NCBI RefSeq assembly: GCF_015291705.1 | Contig: NZ_CP030050.1 | Coordinates: forward strand, 124,001-188,000 | Source of the DNA: Bradyrhizobium arachidis | GTDB taxonomy: Bacteria > Pseudomonadota > Alphaproteobacteria > Rhizobiales > Xanthobacteraceae | DNA: 64,000 nucleotides | Direction of reading: 5' to 3' | Shown here: positions 1 to 8,107 of the stretch, piece after piece | Layout of the letters: every line of letters starts with the position of its first letter | Position numbering within the stretch: the first letter of the stretch is position 1 | Program-made: the position numbers and the translations under genes | The notes under the pieces: generated by a model | Databases searched by the model: none | Told to the model about the DNA's origin: nothing | Seen by the model: only the letters and a program-made list of their open reading frames with translations

Positions 1-389
1 TGGGCTTCGACGAGATCGAGCGCGTGCTCGACCGCGTCGTCAAAGGCGCCGACGGCTACCCTCCCTACAATATCGAGAGGTGCGGCAGCGCGGACGGCCA
101 GCCCGAGCGGTTGCGCATCACGCTGGCGGTCGCCGGATTCACCCGCGACCAACTCGATGTAACCATTGAGGAAAACCAGCTCGTGATCCGCGGGCGGCAG
201 CAGGACGACAAGGCCCGGCAATACATCCATCGCGGCATCGCCGCGCGCCACTTCCAGCGCACCTTCGTGCTGGCGGAGGGGATGCTGGTGCTGGGTGCGG
301 ATCTGAAGAACGGGTTGTTGTCGATCGACCTGGCCCGGCCTGAACCGGAGAGGATCGTTAAGACAATCGCTATCAATGAGCACGAATAA
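1..389 (+). CDS. Hsp20/alpha-crystallin small heat-shock protein, 5' partial
   Basis: The frame is open to the left edge of the window (GFDEIERVLD... precedes the first internal GTG), so the true start lies outside. What remains, about 129 codons, is the end of a class A rhizobial IbpA-type small heat-shock protein: the short GFDEIERVL/YPPYNIE segment, then an alpha-crystallin domain (LRITLAVAGFTRDQLDVTIEENQLVIRG) and the FVLAEGMLVLGADLKNGLLSIDLARP strands, which hold the G-x-L core. Such proteins are cytoplasmic holdases that keep heat-denatured proteins soluble for DnaK/ClpB. A DUF1150 gene follows 50 bp downstream on the same strand, and the pair ends at a strong terminator. In bradyrhizobia these genes are often under ROSE thermometer or RpoH control, but the promoter region is not in view. 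Confidence 0.9.
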   Translation, partial: GFDEIERVLDRVVKGADGYPPYNIERCGSADGQPERLRITLAVAGFTRDQLDVTIEENQLVIRGRQQDDKARQYIHRGIAARHFQRTFVLAEGMLVLGADLKNGLLSIDLARPEPERIVKTIAINEHE

Positions 390-439
390 TGGAACGAGTA
401 GCGGACTCGACCGCTTAGTTCGTTAGAGGAGTCGAGACC

Positions 440-712
440 ATGAGTGAAGGTCACGTTGCGTTCGAATACGAAGCCAAGAATGTCTCCCCGGAGACGCTGG
501 CAACCCTTGGCGAAGGCCATATCGCCTATGTGAAGCAGATCCGCTCCGAGGATGTTCCGGGCCTGTTTCCCGAGGCGCCGAAGATTGCGCCGGGCCTCAA
601 GCTGTTCGCCCTCCACGCCGCCGACGGCACGCCGATCATGCTGACCGACAGCCGCGAAGCCGCGATCGCTAACGCCTGGAGCAACGAGCTGCAAGCCGTC
701 AGCGTGCACTGA
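440..712 (+). CDS. DUF1150 family protein
   Basis: A 90-residue acidic soluble protein with the DUF1150 layout: a YVKQIRSEDV stretch near the middle, a LFALHAADGTPI strand and a DSREAAIANAWSNEL helix. No catalytic motif or membrane segment is visible. Function is unknown; the family commonly sits directly behind hsp20 genes in Rhizobiales, as here, which suggests co-expression under heat stress. An AGAGGAG Shine-Dalgarno lies about 9 bases before the ATG. The gene ends 28 bp before the hairpin terminator at 741-774, so hsp20 and this gene probably share one transcript. Confidence 0.85.
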   Translation: MSEGHVAFEYEAKNVSPETLATLGEGHIAYVKQIRSEDVPGLFPEAPKIAPGLKLFALHAADGTPIMLTDSREAAIANAWSNELQAVSVH

Positions 713-740
713 GCGCGCGTCGGACGAATAGAGATTTGGC

Positions 741-774
741 GGGCATGCCTTCGCAGGAAGGCATGCCCGTTTTC
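741..774 (+). terminator. Rho-independent terminator of the hsp20-DUF1150 unit
   Basis: A perfect 11-bp inverted repeat (GGGCATGCCTT at 741-751 and AAGGCATGCCC at 758-768) encloses a 6-base loop and is followed by GTTTTCATTT. This is a textbook intrinsic terminator just after the DUF1150 stop. Confidence 0.85.
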
Positions 775-805
775 ATTTGTGAGGTGCTGCTGCTAGACGG
801 TGGTC

Positions 806-1312
806 ATGGACCAGCACATGCCCATCCCGATTGCGATATCCGAGTTGTCATCCGGCGAAGCGCTGGCCGAGACGATGCTGTCTCTCAACAACAACCATGC
901 AGAGGAATTGTCGTGGCTTGAGCGCGAGCGGCTGCAAGACCTCGTCGCGCAAGCGTTCTACGCCTGCAGGATCGGCGACCTCGATGCTTTCCTGATCGCA
1001 CTCGATCAAGACGGGCAATACGACAGCCCGAACTTCCTGTGGTTTCGATCCGGCTACGCGCGCTTTGTCTATGTCGACCGGATCGTGGTCGCAGCATCCG
1101 CGCGCGGCATGGGATGCGCGCGCCGGCTTTACGCCGACCTGTTCGATCGCGCGGCCGAGGCCGGACACGATCGCATCGTCTGCGAGGTCAACCAGCATCC
1201 TCCGAACCCGGCGTCAGACGCTTTCCATGCCGCCCTCGGATTTACCGAGGTCGGAAGCGCGAGCATTCACGACGGAAGCAAGACGGTCCGCTATCTCTCG
1301 CGCCGGCTGTAG
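806..1312 (+). CDS. GNAT family N-acetyltransferase
   Basis: About 168 residues from the ATG at 806; a GTG at 800 and an ATG at 818 are alternatives, and none has a convincing Shine-Dalgarno. The C-terminal half carries the acetyl-CoA fold: RFVYVDRIVVAASARGMGCARRLYADLFDRA is the beta4 strand and pyrophosphate loop (the R/Q-x-x-G-x-G/A motif appears as ARGMGCA), and NPASDAFHAALGFTEVG is the usual LGF strand of GNATs. The substrate cannot be inferred. A degenerate second copy of this gene, missing about 317 bp, lies at 5045-5255. The gene is monocistronic between the terminator at 774 and the convergent autotransporter. Confidence 0.85.
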   Translation: MDQHMPIPIAISELSSGEALAETMLSLNNNHAEELSWLERERLQDLVAQAFYACRIGDLDAFLIALDQDGQYDSPNFLWFRSGYARFVYVDRIVVAASARGMGCARRLYADLFDRAAEAGHDRIVCEVNQHPPNPASDAFHAALGFTEVGSASIHDGSKTVRYLSRRL

Positions 1313-1334
1313 ACAGACGAAACGGCCGCCGCTC

Positions 1335-4300
1335 TTACCACGCGTAGCGCACCACGCCCTTGCCGGCAAAGCTGCGCGTAACGTTCGAGAATTCTCCTTC
1401 GAACGTTGCAGCAGCAGACCAGCCGTTCAGCCATGTCTTTTCGACGGACGCCGTCACGAGCGCGGAGTCGGCGGCTTGCGCCGCGCCGTTGACGACGAAG
1501 CTCGAACCGGGCAGCGCCTGGAAGGTCGCGCCGATCGCGCGGTCGGGATTGAAATCATGGGCCCAGGCGAGGCGGCCGCGCAGCGTGGCAATGCCGTCGG
1601 CCATGGCGAAGGATTTGTCGGTGCGCAGGCCGAGCTCGCTCCGGGTGTCGGTGACGCTCCTGGCGCCGTAAGTCAGAGCAAACGCGTTGTTGCCGGTGAT
1701 CGCCTGCTCCGTATAGGCCGGCAGATCGAACGTGGTGAACTGCGCGGCCGCATAGGGCGTGAAGCCGATGCCGCCGATCGCGGGCGTAACGAAGCGATAG
1801 CCACCTTCCAGCCGGCCGGAATACGCATTCGCGTTGAAACGCGCCTGGAGATGATCGAGGCCTGCAATGGTGACATTGCGATCGGTGGTGATGTCCTGCC
1901 AGCCATAGGCAAGTGCGCCCGCGACATAGGCGGCGCCTGCATTGTGGCGCACGAAGGCGCCGGCCTGGAACAGGTCGGAGCGGCCGGTGCCGCCATTCGC
2001 CACCGAGAAGCTTGTGCCACCGCCGGCGAGCGCGAAGCCAGCCACGGTGTTCGGCGAGAACCAGTAATCGGCGCCCGCGGTCGCACCCGCAATGCGGCTG
2101 GTAGCGGCGTTGGCGCCGAGCGTTGCGTTGGCATCGGTGGTTTGCGAGCCGCCGAAGCCAGCAGCCCACACATTCCAGCGCTGCTCGAAGGCCTGCACCG
2201 GAGCTTTACGATAGATCGCGGCGTAGGCGTCACGCTCGGCGCCGGTGCGCTTGCGGCCGGCGGCATAAGCGAGCGCGTCGCTGTCCTCAGCCGCATAACC
2301 CGCAGCGCCACTGGGCGAACGCGGATCGCCGCGACCGGCGACGAACGGATCGGTCAGCACGCCCATGAACATGTTCATGGCGTTGAACGTGGTCTGCTGC
2401 GTGCCGGTCGCCGTCTCGCCCGAGACCTGCGTCAGCGCATTGAGCAGAGGGGTGCCCGACAGCGCGAACAGGGCATTGAAGCTAGCCGACATCGCAGCGC
2501 CGCCGAGCAGCGCACCGTCGATTCCGGCCGCGACGCTCCTCTGATTGATGTTGGCATTGCCCGGCAGCGAGGGCGAGAGCGTGCCGGCATCAAGCGTCAG
2601 CAGCACGTCGCTGCCGACATAGCTCAGCCGCGCGTTACGGGCAAAGCTGTTGGCGGTGAGGAATTCGGCGCCGGTGAAGCTGCCGCTCACCGAGCCCGCG
2701 CTCATGATCGTGTAGGTCGTCGTCGCCGACACCCGCGTCAGCGGATCCACCACCACCTTGCCATTGATGCTGGCGACGCCCGTGACGATGGTCTTGTCGG
2801 AGGTCGCGCCGGAGACTTGCACCAGATAGGTCGAGGCCGCCGTCATGGTCAGGCTCGCCGTGGTCAGCGTGCCGATCGAATTGCCCGGCGCCAGCGTGCC
2901 GCCATTGATGGCGACGGCACCGAGAATGCCGTTGCCACCGAGCGTGCCGCCTGCATTCACCGCGAGGCTGCTGACTGAGGAGAGATCGCCGTTCACCGCC
3001 AGCGTGCCGCCGTTCACCGTCACCGGTCCGGCATAGGTCGCGGCGCCCGTGAGCGTCCAGCTCGACGACCCCGTCTTGTCGAGCAGCGCCCAACCGGTCG
3101 AGATCTGGCTGACGTCGAAACTGTTGCTCCCGCTACCCGCGAAACGGAAGGTGTCCGTGCCATGGCCGATCGCGAGGCCGACGAGCTTTGCGTTCGGACC
3201 GTCCATCACGAGAAGGTTGTTGCTGCCGGAACCGAAGCGCACCGCGGTGCCGGTGAGGCCCGTGATGCTGCCGGCATTGATGACCGTCGAGACGCCGGCC
3301 GTGAGCGTGCTGACACCAACCACGTTACCGATGATCGTGCCGCTGTTCGCGATCGTGACATTGCCCGTCGAGGAAAATGCTCCAATGCCGACACCGCCGC
3401 CACTGTTCCATGTGCGCAAGGTCGCGCCCGATCCGATCGTGACGTTGATGTCGCCGCTGCTCGACCCCACACTGATGGCGTTCGAGCCGGGAAAGTTCGA
3501 GCGGACCGTGCCGCTGGTGACGGTCACCGTATTGGTTCCGGCTTGCGTGATGGCCAATACGCCTTCGCCAGCGCTCGACGTCACGTCCCTGGAGGTGGTC
3601 ACGGTCGACGTACCCGCACCGACGACCGACGTCACGATGGCAATCCCGCCGGAGGAGATGACGCCGTCACGTGCGAACACGATGTTGCCGTTGCCGCCGG
3701 ATGCGGTCGCGTGAATGCCCTGGCCGCCCGCCGTGATGTTGCCGCTTCCGGTCACCGTCACGTCGCCGCCACCGGTTGCTCCTGCACTGATGCCGAGGCC
3801 CGACGTCACGTTGCCGCTGCCGGTGACGGTCACACCGCCGGTGCCGCTGGTCGCAGCGTCAATGCCGATGCCCCCGGCGCCGGTGGTCACACTGCCGTCG
3901 CTCGTGACAAGCACGGAGCCGCTGCCCGTATTCGAGGCACTGAGGGCCGTGCCAGCGGCCGTGTTGATGACGCTGCCGCCACCCGAATAGCTGACGGCCC
4001 CGCCGTTGCCGACAAGGCCGATTGCGGAGACGGCCGCCTGGTTCGTCGTCACGACGCCGTTGTTGGTCATCGTGATGGTCCGGCCTGAGCCGGTCGGAGC
4101 AAGCTGAAGACCGAACCCGTTGACGGTGGTGTTGGCGGTGACGGTGCCGATCATATCGGCATTGAACGATTGCACCCGGTCGTTGGTCGCGGCGTTCGGG
4201 CTGGTGCTGTTGGTCGTATTCGCGGTCGTGATCGTGCTGCCGGGCGCGTCGCACAGCACGGTGACCGGGCCGGATCCGCTGGTCGAGCAGGATTGCGCTA

Positions 4301-4451
4301 GCGCGCTCCCCGGACGGCCGACGATCATTGCGAAGAGCGCGCTCGCAAAGGCCGTGCTCGCGAGCAACGAGCCACGCCGCTTCGGCGCATCAAGATCAAT
4401 CGGCGATGAAAGGACGCGCGGCGCGCCATGCGCCGGAATCTGTTTCGACAT
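1335..4451 (-). CDS. Autotransporter outer-membrane beta-barrel protein (type Va secretion)
   Basis: A 1038-residue protein. Residues 1-54 form an extended signal peptide: about 27 charged residues (ending PKRRG), a hydrophobic stretch LLASTAFASALFAMIVG, and cleavage after SALA-Q. Residues about 55-760 are a Gly/Ser/Thr/Asn-rich passenger of repeated short beta strands typical of a beta-helix. Near residue 470 comes an autotransporter-associated beta-strand repeat (WTLTGAATYAG, then VNGGTLAVNG, GGTLGGNG, NGGTLAPGNSIGTL). The last ~280 residues are the translocator barrel, ending GVVRYAW with the terminal aromatic residue needed for BAM insertion. No protease or esterase motif is seen in the passenger, so an adhesin-like role is likeliest. 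It is convergent with the GNAT gene (22 bp apart). Its own upstream region carries a palindromic repeat. Confidence 0.9.
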   Translation of the reverse strand: MSKQIPAHGAPRVLSSPIDLDAPKRRGSLLASTAFASALFAMIVGRPGSALAQSCSTSGSGPVTVLCDAPGSTITTANTTNSTSPNAATNDRVQSFNADMIGTVTANTTVNGFGLQLAPTGSGRTITMTNNGVVTTNQAAVSAIGLVGNGGAVSYSGGGSVINTAAGTALSASNTGSGSVLVTSDGSVTTGAGGIGIDAATSGTGGVTVTGSGNVTSGLGISAGATGGGDVTVTGSGNITAGGQGIHATASGGNGNIVFARDGVISSGGIAIVTSVVGAGTSTVTTSRDVTSSAGEGVLAITQAGTNTVTVTSGTVRSNFPGSNAISVGSSSGDINVTIGSGATLRTWNSGGGVGIGAFSSTGNVTIANSGTIIGNVVGVSTLTAGVSTVINAGSITGLTGTAVRFGSGSNNLLVMDGPNAKLVGLAIGHGTDTFRFAGSGSNSFDVSQISTGWALLDKTGSSSWTLTGAATYAGPVTVNGGTLAVNGDLSSVSSLAVNAGGTLGGNGILGAVAINGGTLAPGNSIGTLTTASLTMTAASTYLVQVSGATSDKTIVTGVASINGKVVVDPLTRVSATTTYTIMSAGSVSGSFTGAEFLTANSFARNARLSYVGSDVLLTLDAGTLSPSLPGNANINQRSVAAGIDGALLGGAAMSASFNALFALSGTPLLNALTQVSGETATGTQQTTFNAMNMFMGVLTDPFVAGRGDPRSPSGAAGYAAEDSDALAYAAGRKRTGAERDAYAAIYRKAPVQAFEQRWNVWAAGFGGSQTTDANATLGANAATSRIAGATAGADYWFSPNTVAGFALAGGGTSFSVANGGTGRSDLFQAGAFVRHNAGAAYVAGALAYGWQDITTDRNVTIAGLDHLQARFNANAYSGRLEGGYRFVTPAIGGIGFTPYAAAQFTTFDLPAYTEQAITGNNAFALTYGARSVTDTRSELGLRTDKSFAMADGIATLRGRLAWAHDFNPDRAIGATFQALPGSSFVVNGAAQAADSALVTASVEKTWLNGWSAAATFEGEFSNVTRSFAGKGVVRYAW

Positions 4452-4660
4452 GCCCCCACCAACTTTTTTGCCGCCGTATCGGCTGAATATTGGAGGCCTT
4501 GCCGGCAGATCACTGGAGATTGCAGGGGGCGCATGACGCCCGCAAGGTGTGCCGCCAGCTCCGCCACCAATTCACTTTTTCTGTGTCCGACCGGACACAG
4601 TGTTACCGGCGCGGGTTCGTCCGGGGGCGGCGCATTCCAGGTGGCGGCCAGCCTTTGCCC

Positions 4661-4763
4661 TAAAGCGCGATGAGATTGGGATGAATCGTCATCGCGCTTT
4701 AGGTTGTTGTTTGCGCATGATCTTTTCGGAAAACCGCTGCGCACTTTTCCGGATCATGCTTTA
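4661..4763. repeat. Palindromic intergenic repeat (GCATGATC family, two-hairpin form)
   Basis: Two hairpins in tandem. The first has perfect 13-bp arms, TAAAGCGCGATGA at 4661-4673 and its complement at 4689-4701. The second has GCATGATC at 4714-4721 and GATCATGC at 4752-4759 around TTTTCGGAAAACCGC. The second hairpin recurs at 12481-12530, next to hpf. Elements like this are widespread in Bradyrhizobium and related genomes. Confidence 0.8.
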
Positions 4764-5064
4764 GCCTTTAGGAGATATCGCGGCGAACGCGCATATCGTT
4801 GAATACATGGTCAAACTCGAACCGGCGGCGGCGTGGACGGATTTTCTGGTCGCGGCACGGAGCAGGAAGCGTGAGGCCACCGGTCACGCGACCGTCATTC
4901 CGGGCACGCGACCCCATGCTGCCGGAGCGATCGAAGCCGGCGCACGCCGCTCTCGCGTCATTTTAAAAAACCAAGCCCTTCGCGCGCCGTCTCCACGGCC
5001 CATTTGTCGGTCGGCGGCAGCGCGAGCACGCTGTTGAAATCCGGGGCTGCTGCTAGACGGTGGT
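4764..5064. other. Gene-poor mosaic region with a duplicated TPR-gene tail
   Basis: Nothing recognisable lies between 4764 and 4955. From about 4956 to 5043 the sequence is a near-identical copy of 9853-9940, the last ~28 codons plus stop region of the TPR-protein gene on the minus strand (shared core CCACGGCCCATTTGTCGGTC and onward). At 5043/5045 this copy joins directly to a copy of the GNAT leader (TGCTGCTAGACGGTGGT, as at 788-804). The block is therefore a patchwork of local duplications and not an independent gene. Confidence 0.7.
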
Positions 5065-5255
5065 GCCGGCTTTACGCCGACCTGTTCGCTCGCGTAACCG
5101 AGGCCGGACACGATCACATCGTCTGCCAAGTGAATCGGCAGCCGGCGAACCCGGCGTCGGATGCGTTTCACGCCGCTCTGGGATTTGCCGAGGTCGGCAG
5201 CGCCAACATCCACAATGGCAGCAGGACGGTGCGCTATCTCTCGCGCGCCCTCTGA
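5045..5255 (+). pseudogene. Truncated duplicate of the GNAT acetyltransferase gene
   Basis: Positions 5045-5064 match the 20 bases upstream of the 806 GNAT start. Positions 5065-5255 then match 1122-1312 base for base in length, with scattered substitutions. About 317 bp (805-1121), including the start codon and the N-terminal two thirds, are missing. The retained 63 codons are still open (LYADLFARVTEAGHD... to the stop) with about 80 percent identity to the intact protein, and there is no internal stop. An ORF starting at 5004 would read through it, but its N-terminus would be antisense TPR sequence. It lacks the acetyl-CoA pyrophosphate loop, so it is almost certainly non-functional. Confidence 0.75.
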
Positions 5256-5358
5256 CCGCACTCAAAGAAGGCGGATGGGGCGGCCTTGGGCCGCAGTTGT
5301 GGCCGACAGTACCGAACAGGATCGCCTACGCCTCGCGCGAGGGCACGGGCAAGCCCAA

Positions 5359-6882
5359 TCAGGTCAATCGCGCACGGATGTCCGGTTTCAGGACCTTTCC
5401 GACCTTTGAGCGCGGAAGATCGTCCCAGACCTCGATCTGCTTCGGCGTCTTGACGCTGCCGATCTGTTCCTTGACAAAGGCGGCGAGCACCGCGGGGTCA
5501 ATCCGCTGGCCGGCGCGGGGCTGCACCACGGCCACGATCCGTTCGCCCCACTTCGGATCGGGCAGCCCGATCACGGCGCAATCCTGTACCGCCTCATGCG
5601 CCCGCAGCGCGTTCTCAACCTCGATCGAGTAGACGTTGAACCCGCCGGTGATGATCATGTCCTTGGCGCGATCGACGATATAGAGGTAGCCGTCGCCGTC
5701 GATGTAGCCGATGTCGCCGGTGTGGTGCCAGCCATGCGCGGAGGCCTCCGCCGTGGCCTCAGGATTCTTGTAGTAGCCCTGCATCACCAGCGAGCCGCGG
5801 ACCACGATCTCGCCGCGCGCGCCTGATGGCAGCAGGTTGCCGTCGTGATCCATGATGCCGGCCTGCACCAGCGGGCTGATCCGCCCGGCTGAAGCGAGGC
5901 GCTCCATCGCGATGGTGCCGTCGGCATTGTAATGCTCATCTGGTGCCATCATCGAAATCATCATCGGCGCTTCGGTCTGACCGAACAGCTGCGCCATCGG
6001 CCCGATACGCTGGAGCGCCTCCGCAAGCCGTGCCGCCGAGATCGGTGCCGCGCCGTACCAGAAGCATTGCAGCGATTCGAGGTTGGCGGAGCCGAGCTTG
6101 GGATGATCGAGCAGCATGTAGATCACGGTCGGCGGCAGGAAGGTGTGCGTGACGCGGTAGCGCTCGATCAGATCGAGGAATTCGGCGATGTCGGGGTGAT
6201 GCATGATCACGATGCGGCCGCCGAGCGCCATGATCGGGAAACACAGCACGCCGGCCGCGTGGGTCAAGGGCGCGAGCGCGAGATAGACCGGACGGCCCTT
6301 GAAGGGATAGCCCATCAGTGTCAGGGCCGTCATGGCCTCGATGTTGCGGCCCGACAGCATGACCCCCTTCGGCTTGCCGGTGGTGCCGCCCGTGCCGGGA
6401 ATCATCGCGAGATCGTCGACCGTCTCGCGTTGATAGGGGTCGTCGGAAAGGCCGGCGAGCCAGCCGTCGAACGATGGCGCGAAGGACAACTCGGCATCGA
6501 GGCAGACGAGGGCGCGCAGCTTCGGCAGCTCTGCACGCACCGCTTCGACCATCGGCGCGAAGCTTGAATGAAACAGCAGCAAGCTGCAGTCGAATTGGTC
6601 GAGGATGATCCGGTTTTCGGCCGCCTCGTTGCGCGGATTGATCGGGCACCAGACCGAGCCGGCGCGGGAAAGGCCGAACACGCACGCAAAGGCGACCGGA
6701 TCGTTGCCGGAGAGGATTGCGACCTTCTCGCCGGCGGCAATCCCCGAACGCGCGAGCCCGCGCGCGATGCGATAGCTGAGCTGCTGCACCTCGCCATAGC
6801 TGAGGTTGCGCCCATCCATGGTGAGGCACGGCGCATCGGGGCCGAGCGAGGCACCTTTGTCCAGGTAATCGATGAAGCGCAT
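5359..6882 (-). CDS. AMP-dependent acyl-CoA synthetase/ligase
   Basis: A 507-residue ANL-superfamily enzyme that adenylates a carboxylic acid and transfers it to CoA. Visible motifs are the P-loop-like A3 motif PGTGGTTGKPKG (about residues 154-165), GQTEAPM (A5), HTGDIGYIDGDGYLYIVDRAKDMI (A7/A8) and the catalytic lysine region RSKVGKVLKPDIR at the C-terminus. The open frame extends 169 codons further upstream, but MRFIDYLDKGASLGPDAPCL is a natural family N-terminus and the extension overlaps the preceding gene. It is third in the operon: SDR, saccharopine-like reductase (56 bp upstream), ligase. The substrate is unknown; fatty or aromatic acids are both possible. Confidence 0.9.
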   Translation of the reverse strand: MRFIDYLDKGASLGPDAPCLTMDGRNLSYGEVQQLSYRIARGLARSGIAAGEKVAILSGNDPVAFACVFGLSRAGSVWCPINPRNEAAENRIILDQFDCSLLLFHSSFAPMVEAVRAELPKLRALVCLDAELSFAPSFDGWLAGLSDDPYQRETVDDLAMIPGTGGTTGKPKGVMLSGRNIEAMTALTLMGYPFKGRPVYLALAPLTHAAGVLCFPIMALGGRIVIMHHPDIAEFLDLIERYRVTHTFLPPTVIYMLLDHPKLGSANLESLQCFWYGAAPISAARLAEALQRIGPMAQLFGQTEAPMMISMMAPDEHYNADGTIAMERLASAGRISPLVQAGIMDHDGNLLPSGARGEIVVRGSLVMQGYYKNPEATAEASAHGWHHTGDIGYIDGDGYLYIVDRAKDMIITGGFNVYSIEVENALRAHEAVQDCAVIGLPDPKWGERIVAVVQPRAGQRIDPAVLAAFVKEQIGSVKTPKQIEVWDDLPRSKVGKVLKPDIRARLT

Positions 6883-6938
6883 GGTCGCCCCCGAAGTGGC
6901 AGCGGGCGACGCGACAAGCCGCGCCCCCCGCAATTTAG

Positions 6939-8069
6939 CTAATCGTGTACGGTCAGAACAGGCTTGCTGACCAGACCAAAACTGCGCAGCTGGCCGAGCA
7001 GCTCGTGATGGCCGAACGCCTGGCAGCCGGAGGCAAAGCCGACGCGCTTGGGCGGCTGCTGCAACAGGTGCGCGGCGGCATAGGCCTGCAGCAGGCCGGT
7101 CTGCTTGTAGTTGCTGTTGCCGTTGATGACGCAGTGCGCACGCCCCAGCGGGCCGGAGGCATGCACCGAATCCAGCGACTTGTTGACGCGCGGGTTCTCG
7201 CGCGGCGGCATGGTGTTCATGACGCCGGCGGCGGTCTGCGCCAACGCGGCGTAGCGGTCGCCGGGGTTCATGTCCTTGGTCGCGTCCAGCGCAGCGGCGA
7301 CGATCTGCGGCACGCCCAGCATCAGTGCGCGGTTGAACACGCCGCCCAGCACCTTGACGTTGGCTACGCGCGGATCGCGCTTGAACCACACCGGGTGCGA
7401 GGTGCCGCCCCAGGGCAGCGCCAATGCCAACTCATGCTGGCCGGGGATGGCGAGGTTGTAGAGGCCGGCGTCGGGCTGATGCTCGACATATTTGTTCTGC
7501 TCCAGATAGTAGGCCTTGGCCATCGCGGCATTGACCAGGATGGTCTGCGTCGAGGCGATGGTCGGGCTGCCGCCCCAGAACACGGCGATATCGAGCGTAT
7601 CGAGGCCGGGCGTCTCCAGGCACAGCTGCGCGGCGATCTCGCCGGTGGTGTACATCTGTGCGATGCCGGGCGCGAGCAGCAGGCCGGCATTGGCGAACTT
7701 CGCGCCCCACTCCTGCTCGAGCGTGATCAGCCAGTCCTGCTCGCCTGTCGTGTCGGTGTAGTGGCATCGGGAAGCCCAGCACGCCTGCACCACCTCTCCG
7801 CCGAACCTCGCGAAGGGGCCCACGGTGTTGAGCACCACCGAGGCGCCGTTGAACAACTCCGACAGTGCGCCCACGGTGTGGGGCACTTCCACCACCTCGT
7901 AGTCGGCGGTCTCGATGCCGGCCACGTTCGCCTTCATCGCGGCGTTGAGTTTCCCGGCGCTGCGGCCGGCAGCGATGAAGGGAATGTTGTACTCGCGTAA
8001 GTATTCGCAGACCAGACGGCCGGTGTAGCCGGACGCGCCATAGACGATGACGGGCTTCTTCGCGCTCAT
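6939..8069 (-). CDS. Saccharopine dehydrogenase-like NAD(P)-binding protein (DUF5938 type)
   Basis: A 376-residue protein with an N-terminal Rossmann fold (VIVYGASGYTGRLVCEYLREY, the G-x-S-G-x-T-G dinucleotide motif, residues ~7-27) as in the saccharopine dehydrogenase/trans-acting enoyl reductase superfamily. VVLNTVGPFARFGGEVVQAC and CHYTDTTGEQDW are the strands that follow in that family. True saccharopine dehydrogenase is unlikely given the operon: it lies 38 bp behind an SDR oxidoreductase and 56 bp before an acyl-CoA ligase, so a reductase acting on an acyl or alicyclic intermediate is the better guess. No signal peptide or membrane segment is obvious. Confidence 0.75.
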   Translation of the reverse strand: MSAKKPVIVYGASGYTGRLVCEYLREYNIPFIAAGRSAGKLNAAMKANVAGIETADYEVVEVPHTVGALSELFNGASVVLNTVGPFARFGGEVVQACWASRCHYTDTTGEQDWLITLEQEWGAKFANAGLLLAPGIAQMYTTGEIAAQLCLETPGLDTLDIAVFWGGSPTIASTQTILVNAAMAKAYYLEQNKYVEHQPDAGLYNLAIPGQHELALALPWGGTSHPVWFKRDPRVANVKVLGGVFNRALMLGVPQIVAAALDATKDMNPGDRYAALAQTAAGVMNTMPPRENPRVNKSLDSVHASGPLGRAHCVINGNSNYKQTGLLQAYAAAHLLQQPPKRVGFASGCQAFGHHELLGQLRSFGLVSKPVLTVHD

Positions 8070-8107
8070 TGCGTTCCTCCGAAATGTTCGTTGTCAAGTT
8101 TTTTGCC

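Noticed and set aside
1065..2978. 637-codon plus-strand frame over the autotransporter and GNAT genes
   Set aside because: Overlaps two supported genes in other frames; the Arg/Gly-rich sequence has no motif.
4807..5037. Possible 76-codon gene upstream of the GNAT remnant
   Set aside because: Its second half is antisense TPR-gene sequence copied from 9853-9940; no ribosome site and no conserved content.
6883..7389. 169-codon upstream extension of the acyl-CoA ligase frame
   Set aside because: Overlaps the preceding reductase gene on the same strand. Its translation is Arg/Ala-rich and lacks ligase conservation, while MRFIDY at 6882 fits the family start.
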